Below, piece after piece: positions 44,187 to 50,090 of a DNA stretch of 50,090 nt. How positions within the stretch are numbered: position 1 is the first letter of the stretch; each line of letters begins with the position of its first letter. The position numbers and the translations under genes were made by a program. The stretch is from Solirubrobacterales bacterium (lineage in GTDB: Bacteria; Actinomycetota; Thermoleophilia; Solirubrobacterales; Solirubrobacteraceae): positions 267-50,356 of the forward strand of contig DAHUYZ010000009.1 in assembly GCA_027306855.1 (NCBI GenBank), given 5' to 3'. The notes beneath the pieces are model-generated. The model was not told where the DNA came from, made no database searches, and worked only from the letters and a program-made list of their open reading frames with translations.

Positions 44187-45659
44187 TCACGACGCACCGA
44201 TCGCCGGGCCGGCGTAGACGACGCCGCCCGGACTGCGCCAGCTCACGCGCCAGCTGCCGCCGTGAGCCGAGGAGCGCAGCGACCAGTAGCCGTGCGAGTC
44301 GGTCGTTACCGTCGCAAGCGTTCTGTAGCGCCTGGAGTGCGGGGCGGCGATGAGCACCTGCACCTTGGTCGCTGCAGTGGCGGGGCGTACGAGCCCCCAG
44401 AGCGAGTATCCGCCGCCCTGCTTGGACACGACCAGCGGGACAGGGAAGCCGAAGTAGAGCGGCTTGCGCTTTCCGTTGTGCTCGAGCAGACCGGTCTGAA
44501 ATCCTATGAACCCGCCGTGAACGCTCGACCCGGGCGGCCCTCCGAGCTTGTCGTCGCGGTATAGGTATTGCGAGAACGCCGCCACGCGCGGGTTCTGCCA
44601 GGCGATCTTCTCCGACAGCGCGTCGAACTGCGCCTGCTTGGCGAGCGAGACTCCGAGGATGTTCGGCTTGCTCTGGATCCCGAACTCGGTCAGGTAGATC
44701 GGCAGGTGGGCCGGGATCGCATGCGCACGGGCCGCCCTGTCGAGCGCGCTCGACAGCCGTGAGAGGACGCCGACCGTCACGTCGTCGGTCGGTGGGCGGT
44801 AGGAGGGGCCCCGGCCGCTCGTGTATGCGTGGTGGGCGTAGCCATACGCCGGCAGCAGCCCGCACGTGCTCGCCTTGCGGTAGTGGTCGTTCAGGCACAG
44901 CGTCCCGCGCAGGAATGCCAGCGGCGAGACGTCGTGCAGAAGCGCGCCGCCCCCTTCACGGCGGACGTTCACGTGGTCGTAGCCGAAAGGCGCCGTTTCG
45001 CCGAGCAGGACCTGCGGCTTGGCGATCCCGGCCGCCTGCAGTCCCGCATAGCCTTCCTGGAACAGGCCTCTGTAGATGCGGGGAGAGGCGGGCGTGCCGT
45101 TGCGGTTGAACTGAGGACGCAGATATGCCGGGTGGTTCGGCTCGTTCCAGATCGCGAACAGCGACACCTGCGAGCCATAATGGCGACCGACGGCCATCAT
45201 GAATTCCTTGAACTGCGTGGTGTTCGGTCGCGTGACTAGGTCTTTGTGGCCGGCCGTCGCCCACTTCGGAACGGGCGAGGTGACGGTGAGCAGCACCTGC
45301 CATTTCAGGCGCGCCGCTTCGGAGAGGATCCAGTCGTAGCCTCCCCAGGCATAGTTCGCGGGGTTGGTCGCATCGAAGTTCGGCCGCTTCGGGCTGTTTG
45401 CGGCCGGCGCGACTTCGTGCCAGTAGAGCTCGACGCGCAGCGCTTTCACGCCCAGATATTGGAGCTGGCCGAGCACGTTGGAGCGGGTTCGCGGGTTCAG
45501 CAGTTCGCTCGTCGCCTCGAAGAACGTCGGCTGGCCGTGCGATGCGAGCGCGTCGCCGGCGCCGAGAGAAGCGGACGTGGCGAGGCAGGCGAGAGCGATG
45601 ATCGAAAGCCTTCGGATGCCGCGAATGCGACGTGTGGGGAGTGCATTGATTGATGACAT
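44187..45659 (-). CDS. Secreted clan GH-A glycoside hydrolase-like protein
   Basis: 490 residues. A signal peptide (RRLSIIALACLATSASLGAGDALA) precedes a TIM-barrel of the cellulase superfamily. The acid/base Glu is in FAIWNEPNHP and the likely nucleophile Glu in IYLTEFGIQS. The C-terminal 90 residues (from LVVSKQGGGYSLWG) look like a beta-sandwich add-on. It acts outside the cell on an unknown glycan. The 79 bases before mutM hold nothing. Confidence 0.82.
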   Translation of the reverse strand: MSSINALPTRRIRGIRRLSIIALACLATSASLGAGDALASHGQPTFFEATSELLNPRTRSNVLGQLQYLGVKALRVELYWHEVAPAANSPKRPNFDATNPANYAWGGYDWILSEAARLKWQVLLTVTSPVPKWATAGHKDLVTRPNTTQFKEFMMAVGRHYGSQVSLFAIWNEPNHPAYLRPQFNRNGTPASPRIYRGLFQEGYAGLQAAGIAKPQVLLGETAPFGYDHVNVRREGGGALLHDVSPLAFLRGTLCLNDHYRKASTCGLLPAYGYAHHAYTSGRGPSYRPPTDDVTVGVLSRLSSALDRAARAHAIPAHLPIYLTEFGIQSKPNILGVSLAKQAQFDALSEKIAWQNPRVAAFSQYLYRDDKLGGPPGSSVHGGFIGFQTGLLEHNGKRKPLYFGFPVPLVVSKQGGGYSLWGLVRPATAATKVQVLIAAPHSRRYRTLATVTTDSHGYWSLRSSAHGGSWRVSWRSPGGVVYAGPAIGAS

Positions 45660-45702
45660 GGGGGCTTAAGACACCGGCACGCGGATGAGGTTGCGGTCCG
45701 TG

Positions 45703-45708
45703 TAGCGT
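45703..45708 (+). promoter_or_regulatory. -10 box for the phosphotransferase gene (TAGCGT)
   Basis: TAGCGT ends ten bases before GTG 45719. It lies in the 59-base divergent region shared with the glycosidase. Confidence 0.35.
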
Positions 45709-45718
45709 GCTTGGTGCC

Positions 45719-46807
45719 GTGAGCACATCGGTCGCGCCGGACGACATCGTATTCAGCCTCCAGCAGATCGCGCAGGGCGCCCGGCCGCCCCTGCTCGTGA
45801 TCGAGCCGCTTGGAGCCTTCCTCGACGCGCATCGTCTGGGCGAGGGTGAGGTCAGGGCGCGCCCGATCGGCGAAGGCCATTCGAACGTCACCTACCTGAT
45901 CGAGCGAGACGGCGAGTTCGAGGCCGTTTTGCGCCGTCCGCCGCGCCCGCCGCTTCCTCCGAGCGCCCATGACGTGCTGCGCGAGGCACGTCTGCTCAGA
46001 GCGCTCGAGACCACGCCGGCCCGCGTACCGAAGGTGCTCGCCGTATGCGATGAGGAGACGGTGATCGGCTGTCCGTTCTATGTGATGGAGCGCGCCCGCG
46101 GCGATGTGATCGTCTCCCAAGTGCCGACCGCGCTCGACACGCCCGAGCAGCGCAGGCGGATCGGCGAGGAGCTGATCGACGCGCTCGTAGAGATCCACGC
46201 CGTCGACTGGCAGGCCGCCGGGCTGGAGGGCTTTGGCAAGCCGACCGGCTATCTCGAGCGCCAGTTGCGCCGCTTCGGCGGGCTGTGGGAGATCAACCGC
46301 ACGCGCGAGCTTCCCGAGGTCGAGCGCGTTGCAAGGTGGCTCGCTGAGCACATGCCTGCCTCTGGCCCCGCGACGATCGTGCACGGTGACTATCGCCTCG
46401 GCAACACGATGTTCGCGCCGGGCTCCCCCGCCCGACTGGCGGCCGTGCTCGACTGGGAGATGGCGACGATCGGCGACCCGCTGGCAGACATCGGCTATCT
46501 GTGCATGTTCTGGACGCAGGAGGGCGACCCGGGCGGCGGCCTGCGCGAGCACCTCGGCAGGGTCACGCGCGCCGAGGGCTTCCCGACGAGGGCCGAGCTG
46601 ATCGGCCGCTACGAGGAGCGCTCGGGGCGCTCGATGCGGGATCTGCGCTGGTACACGACGCTGGCACTATGGAAGTCGGTGGTGTTCATGGAGGGCAACT
46701 ACAAGCGTGCGATCGCCGGGACGACCGACGACCCATATCTCAAGCAGTTCGGCGACGGAGTCCTCGAGCTGGCGCGCCAGGCGCAGGAGGTGGCGTATGG
46801 CAAATGA
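45719..46807 (+). CDS. Aminoglycoside-phosphotransferase-like kinase (ACAD10/11, LvaA type)
   Basis: Kinase-fold protein of 362 residues. The catalytic loop is HGDYRLGNTMF and the metal loop VLDWEMATIGDPLADIGYL, the form found in the APH part of ACAD10/ACAD11 and LvaA, which phosphorylate hydroxyacyl-CoAs in other organisms. GEGHSNVTYLI is the nucleotide loop. A role in hydroxyacid breakdown is inferred, not seen. Start: GTG 45719; GTG 45707 is possible. The end overlaps the HAD gene by 11 bases. Confidence 0.85.
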   Translation: MSTSVAPDDIVFSLQQIAQGARPPLLVIEPLGAFLDAHRLGEGEVRARPIGEGHSNVTYLIERDGEFEAVLRRPPRPPLPPSAHDVLREARLLRALETTPARVPKVLAVCDEETVIGCPFYVMERARGDVIVSQVPTALDTPEQRRRIGEELIDALVEIHAVDWQAAGLEGFGKPTGYLERQLRRFGGLWEINRTRELPEVERVARWLAEHMPASGPATIVHGDYRLGNTMFAPGSPARLAAVLDWEMATIGDPLADIGYLCMFWTQEGDPGGGLREHLGRVTRAEGFPTRAELIGRYEERSGRSMRDLRWYTTLALWKSVVFMEGNYKRAIAGTTDDPYLKQFGDGVLELARQAQEVAYGK

Positions 46808-47495
46808 GACCGTCAACGACCGCGCAGGCGACGGGGCGATCGCCAGGAACGCCGATTCTGCGGCTGGGCGCATGCTGATCGCCGACGGCAACGGACGCAA
46901 GGGCCTCTTGATCGACTGGGGCGGCGTGCTGACGAGCAACCTGTTCGTCTCGTTCGGCGCCTACTGCGGGCAGATGGGCATCGATATGGAGGAGCTTGGC
47001 AAGCGCTTCGCCGCTGACCCGGAGGTGCGCGAGATGCTCATATCCCTGGAGAAGGGCACGCTTGCGGAGGACGCCTTCGAGGTCCGCTTCGCTGAGATCC
47101 TCGGCGTGCAGCCGGCCGGCCTGATCGATGGGCTGTTCGCGGGTGTGCAGGCGGACGAGGCGATGATCGCGGCGGTTCGCGGCGCGCGCGAAGCAGGGAT
47201 AAGGACCGCGCTCGTGTCGAACTCGTGGGGCGTGCACCGCTACCCGCGCGAGCTGTTCGAAGACCTGTTCGACGGCGTCGTGATCTCAGGCCAGGAGGGC
47301 ACGCGCAAGCCTGCGCGGCGCATGTACGAACTGGGCGCCGAGCGCGCCGGCGTCCCCGCCGAGCTGTGCGTGTTCGTCGACGACCTCCCCTTCAACCTCG
47401 AACCGGCCGCCAAGCTGGGCATGGCGACCGTCCATCACACGAGCGCGCAGACCACGATCCCCGAGCTCGAGAGACTTTTGGGGATCAAGCTCTGA
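46797..47495 (+). CDS. HAD-superfamily hydrolase
   Basis: 232 residues, cytoplasmic. Motif I reads LLIDWGGVLTSN, motif II VSNSWG, motif III GTRKPARRMYEL and motif IV VFVDDLPFNLEPA. Motif I has Gly where many phosphatases have the second Asp, a variant found in YihX- and epoxide-hydrolase-N-type HADs. The start has a strong AGGAGG six bases upstream. It is coupled to the kinase gene, echoing the HAD plus APH domain pair of ACAD10. Confidence 0.87.
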   Translation: MANETVNDRAGDGAIARNADSAAGRMLIADGNGRKGLLIDWGGVLTSNLFVSFGAYCGQMGIDMEELGKRFAADPEVREMLISLEKGTLAEDAFEVRFAEILGVQPAGLIDGLFAGVQADEAMIAAVRGAREAGIRTALVSNSWGVHRYPRELFEDLFDGVVISGQEGTRKPARRMYELGAERAGVPAELCVFVDDLPFNLEPAAKLGMATVHHTSAQTTIPELERLLGIKL

Positions 47496-47510
47496 CTTCG
47501 CTGGGCCGTC

Positions 47511-49076
47511 TCAGTCCCGCTTGCCGCGCCCGTACATCAACCGGAAGAACCGCATCAGCATGCGCGTCGTCTTGGCCTTGTAGGGGAACATGTGGACCTC
47601 GCGCTTTAGCGCGAGGCGCGGCGTGATGACGATCGCCTGCTGGGAGCAGTACTTGCGGATACCGCCGGCGCCGTGACGGTGGCCGAGGCCGGATGCCTTG
47701 GCGCCGCCCATCGGCAGCTCCAGCGCCGTATAGTTGATGAGCGCGTCGTTGACGTTCGTCGCGCCGGCATGGATCCGCTTGGCGAGCGCCTCGCCGCGCT
47801 CGGTGTCTCGCGTGAACACCGATGCCCCGAGACCGTAGGGAGATTCGTTGGCGAGCCGCACGGCCTCCTCCGCGTCTGAGACCTTCATGATCGGCAGGGT
47901 CGGCCCGAACGTCTCCTCGGTCATGATCTTCATCGAGTGGTCCACATCGACGAGCACGGTTGGCTCGTAGAAGCGCCCTGGCACGTTCTCGACCGCTTTG
48001 CCTCCAGTCAACGCCTTGGCGCCCTTGGCCACGGCGTCGCTGACGTGCTCGGAGATGATGTCGAGCTGAGGCGGGAACGTGATCGCGCCGACGTCGACCG
48101 ATCCCGGGCCACTCGGCTTGCCGACACGCAGCGCGCGCGTCTTCTCGGCGACACGAGCTACGAACTGGTCGTAGATCGGCTCCTCGACGTAGACCCGCTC
48201 GATCGAGATGCACGTCTGGCCGGCGTTCTGCATCGAGTAGTAGACCGCGAGGTTGGCGGCGCGCTCGAGGTCGGCGTCGGAGAGCACGATCATCGGGTCC
48301 TTGCCGCCGAGCTCCAGCGAGCAGGGGATCAGGCGCTTGGCTGCCTCCTGCGCGACCATGCGCCCGGTGCGGGTTGAGCCGGTGAACATGATCATGTCCA
48401 CGTTGTCGATCAGCGCGGCGCCTGTCCCTCCACGGCCGGTCGCGACCTGGAAGACGTGCTCGGGCAGACCGCACTCGCTCAGAGCCTCGGCCATGAGCAG
48501 CGATGTCAGCGGCGTGACCTCGCTCGGCTTGAGGATCACGCTGTTGCCGGCCATCAGCGCAGGAATGGAGTCGCCGAAGGAATTGGTCAGCGGGTAGTTC
48601 CAAGGCCCGATCACGCCGATCAAGCCGAGCGGGCGGTAGCGCAGGATCAGCTTCTTGCCCTTGACGAGCAGCTGGGCCGATTTGATGCGCTCATCGCCGA
48701 GGTACCTCTCGGTCGCCTTCGCCCAGAACCCGAACGCGTTGGCGGCGTAGGCGATCTCGGCGAACTCGGCGTCCTCCCACGTCTTGCCTGTCTCCGAGAC
48801 GATCGTCTCGATCACGCGCTCTGAGTTGTCGATCAGCCACTTCTGCGCGCGCAGCATGATCTTGGCTCGCCCCGCAAAGCCGATCGCCTCCCACGCGGTC
48901 TGCGCAGCGCGTCCGCGCGCGGCCATCTCCGCGACGGCTGCACCGTCGAGATCGGGGACCGTCCTTACGATCTCGCCCGTCGCCGGGTTCTCGACCGGGA
49001 TCTCGGCCCCGACGCCAACAGGCGGTGTCGCTCCATTGTGGACCTCAGGGTGGACCTGCTCCTCGACAATCGCCAT
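47511..49076 (-). CDS. NAD(P)-dependent aldehyde dehydrogenase
   Basis: Oxidises an aldehyde to an acid; 521 residues. The catalytic Cys is in QNAGQTCISIERV, the general-base Glu in LELGGKDPMIV, and the cofactor-binding PWNYPLTNSF and FTGSTRTGR regions are normal. The enzyme resembles succinate-semialdehyde/medium-chain types but the substrate cannot be read. The C-terminus has an unusual basic/hydrophobic tail (MLMRFFRLMYGRGKRD) that may touch the membrane. GGGAGG precedes the ATG. Confidence 0.93.
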   Translation of the reverse strand: MAIVEEQVHPEVHNGATPPVGVGAEIPVENPATGEIVRTVPDLDGAAVAEMAARGRAAQTAWEAIGFAGRAKIMLRAQKWLIDNSERVIETIVSETGKTWEDAEFAEIAYAANAFGFWAKATERYLGDERIKSAQLLVKGKKLILRYRPLGLIGVIGPWNYPLTNSFGDSIPALMAGNSVILKPSEVTPLTSLLMAEALSECGLPEHVFQVATGRGGTGAALIDNVDMIMFTGSTRTGRMVAQEAAKRLIPCSLELGGKDPMIVLSDADLERAANLAVYYSMQNAGQTCISIERVYVEEPIYDQFVARVAEKTRALRVGKPSGPGSVDVGAITFPPQLDIISEHVSDAVAKGAKALTGGKAVENVPGRFYEPTVLVDVDHSMKIMTEETFGPTLPIMKVSDAEEAVRLANESPYGLGASVFTRDTERGEALAKRIHAGATNVNDALINYTALELPMGGAKASGLGHRHGAGGIRKYCSQQAIVITPRLALKREVHMFPYKAKTTRMLMRFFRLMYGRGKRD

Positions 49077-49133
49077 CTCGCTGCCTCCCGCTCTGTTCGC
49101 GTGCTCTAAGCGAACAGGCTACACCCGATTTGG

Positions 49134-49592
49134 CTAGTCGGCCAGCTCGATCGAGGCGATGCCGATCGGCTCTATTGGCCGATCACGGCCGTCCGTGGGA
49201 ACCGCTTCCAACTTGTCCACGACGTCCATCCCGCCCGTCACCGCGCCGAAGACCGTGTGCTTGCCATCGAGCCAGGGGCACTCCTGGGCCGTGACGATGA
49301 AGAACTGGGAGCCATTGGTATTCGGACCGGCGTTGGCCATCGCAAGCGCTCCACGAGCGATCTTGTGCGAGTTGATCTCGTCCTCGAAGGTGTAGCCGGG
49401 CCCGCCGGTCCCTGTGCCGGCAGGACAGCCGCCCTGGATCATGAAGTCGCTGATCACGCGGTGGAAGGTGAGCCCGTCGTAGAAGCCGTCGGCGGCGAGC
49501 TTGCGGAAGTTATCGACCGTCTTGGGCGCGTCCTCGTCGAACAGCTCGAAGACGATCGGACCCTCGGTGGTCTTCATCGTGGCGGTTGACAT
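49134..49592 (-). CDS. Cyclophilin-type peptidyl-prolyl cis-trans isomerase
   Basis: Cytoplasmic protein-folding helper, 152 residues, with no signal peptide. Active-site motifs are [22 protein letters not shown] and [15 protein letters not shown] lies seven bases before the ATG. Single-domain PpiA/PpiB-like size. Confidence 0.95.
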   Translation of the reverse strand: MSTATMKTTEGPIVFELFDEDAPKTVDNFRKLAADGFYDGLTFHRVISDFMIQGGCPAGTGTGGPGYTFEDEINSHKIARGALAMANAGPNTNGSQFFIVTAQECPWLDGKHTVFGAVTGGMDVVDKLEAVPTDGRDRPIEPIGIASIELAD

Positions 49593-49660
49593 TCAGGCTC
49601 TCCTATCTGTGCCGGCCAAACAAATGGGCCACGATAGCGCCGAGCGTTACCGAGCCCTCT

Positions 49661-50090
49661 TTATGCCTTCACTCGCTCCAGCCGAATGCTCGCCCCATGC
49701 AGCTCGCGCCCATCGAGCGCCTCGATGACGCGGTCGGCCTCGGCGGCGGGAACGGACAGCAGCGAGAAGCGCTCGAGCACCGACACGTCGCTGACGGCCT
49801 CGCCGTCGAGTCCGGTGGCGGAGGTGACCGCGGCGACGATGTCGGCGACGCGCATGCCGGCGGCGCGGCCCGGGCGCAGGACAAGCTTGACCGACGGCTC
49901 GGAGCCATCGCGCGAGATATGGGGCTTTGAGTGCCTGCGCGGACGCTCGCTCACCGGTGTCGGCGCACCCTTGGCGCCCTTTTCCCAGGGCGCGATCTCC
50001 GTGCCTATGTGACGCTCGATCGCCTCCAGCTCGCGCTTCTGGCGGGGCTCGACGAAAGTGATCGCTCTGCCTGAGCGCCCGATCCTCCCG
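49661..50090 (-). CDS. DEAD-box RNA helicase, C-terminal part (cut by window edge)
   Basis: The frame stays open to the right edge. It begins GRIGRSGRAITFVEP, the end of helicase motif VI, then a linker and a C-terminal DbpA-type RNA-binding domain (KLVLRPGRAAGMRVADIV, then VLERFSLLSVP and IRLERVKA). It unwinds RNA in ribosome assembly or mRNA decay. The N-terminal ATPase core is outside the window. DeaD/CsdA is the closest type. Confidence 0.88.
   Translation of the reverse strand, partial: GRIGRSGRAITFVEPRQKRELEAIERHIGTEIAPWEKGAKGAPTPVSERPRRHSKPHISRDGSEPSVKLVLRPGRAAGMRVADIVAAVTSATGLDGEAVSDVSVLERFSLLSVPAAEADRVIEALDGRELHGASIRLERVKA

Noticed and set aside
1-50090. Prophage, insertion sequence, integrative element, or defence island
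   Set aside because: No transposase, integrase, capsid, toxin or nuclease genes, no flanking repeats, and base and codon use look even throughout.
1-50090. tRNA or rRNA genes
   Set aside because: I found no cloverleaf-like or rRNA sequence in the gaps by eye; a tRNAscan and Infernal run would settle it.

Overview
The window is a dense, high-GC stretch of a bacterial chromosome with short intergenic gaps and many 1-8 base start/stop overlaps. The gene set fits an aerobic, free-living actinobacterium: a full 14-gene proton-pumping NADH dehydrogenase operon, ThyX thymidylate synthase, an acetate uptake/acetyl-CoA synthetase pair, GTG and TTG starts, and many genes that begin a few bases after a TANNNT box with no ribosome binding site. 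A deep-branching lineage such as Thermoleophilia/Solirubrobacterales is my guess from protein style and was not tested. I see no rRNA, tRNA, CRISPR array, phage or insertion sequence.

Layout. 1-11.5 kb (minus strand) is an ion-homeostasis block. A TetR regulator is followed by a ClC chloride transporter and a cation diffusion facilitator cut by the left edge. Next is a potassium cluster read kdpD, kdpE, a sodium/calcium-exchanger-like gene, a 26-codon membrane micro-ORF, then kdpF-kdpA-kdpC-kdpB. The structural order F-A-C-B differs from the usual F-A-B-C. 11.6-15 kb holds a secreted coiled-coil/M15-like peptidase, serS, a lipoprotein cytochrome c and a small membrane protein.

15.1-29.5 kb (plus strand) is nuoABCDEFGHIJKLMN, complete and in standard order, almost every junction overlapping. 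The NuoL-like antiporter subunit lacks the conserved TM5 glutamate (Ala instead) and NuoM has Asp there, while NuoN keeps Glu. 29.5-37.5 kb carries an oligoendopeptidase F, a LolCDE/MacB-like ABC pair, thyX and an ABC-2 exporter pair. 37.5-40.6 kb is satP-acs for acetate import and activation, with strong inverted repeats in both leaders.

40.7-50.1 kb is mixed housekeeping and accessory material: two membrane proteins, two small orphan proteins (one of 49 residues, more than half Asp/Glu), a formamidopyrimidine-DNA glycosylase, a secreted clan GH-A glycosidase, a coupled aminoglycoside-phosphotransferase-like/HAD pair, an aldehyde dehydrogenase, a cyclophilin, and the C-terminus of a DEAD-box RNA helicase cut by the right edge.

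The most interesting items are the NuoL Glu-to-Ala change, the kdp cluster (micro-ORF, order, short KdpD, embedded exchanger), the repeated leaderless-promoter architecture, and the hyperacidic small protein. I did not find a convincing wholly new multigene system.
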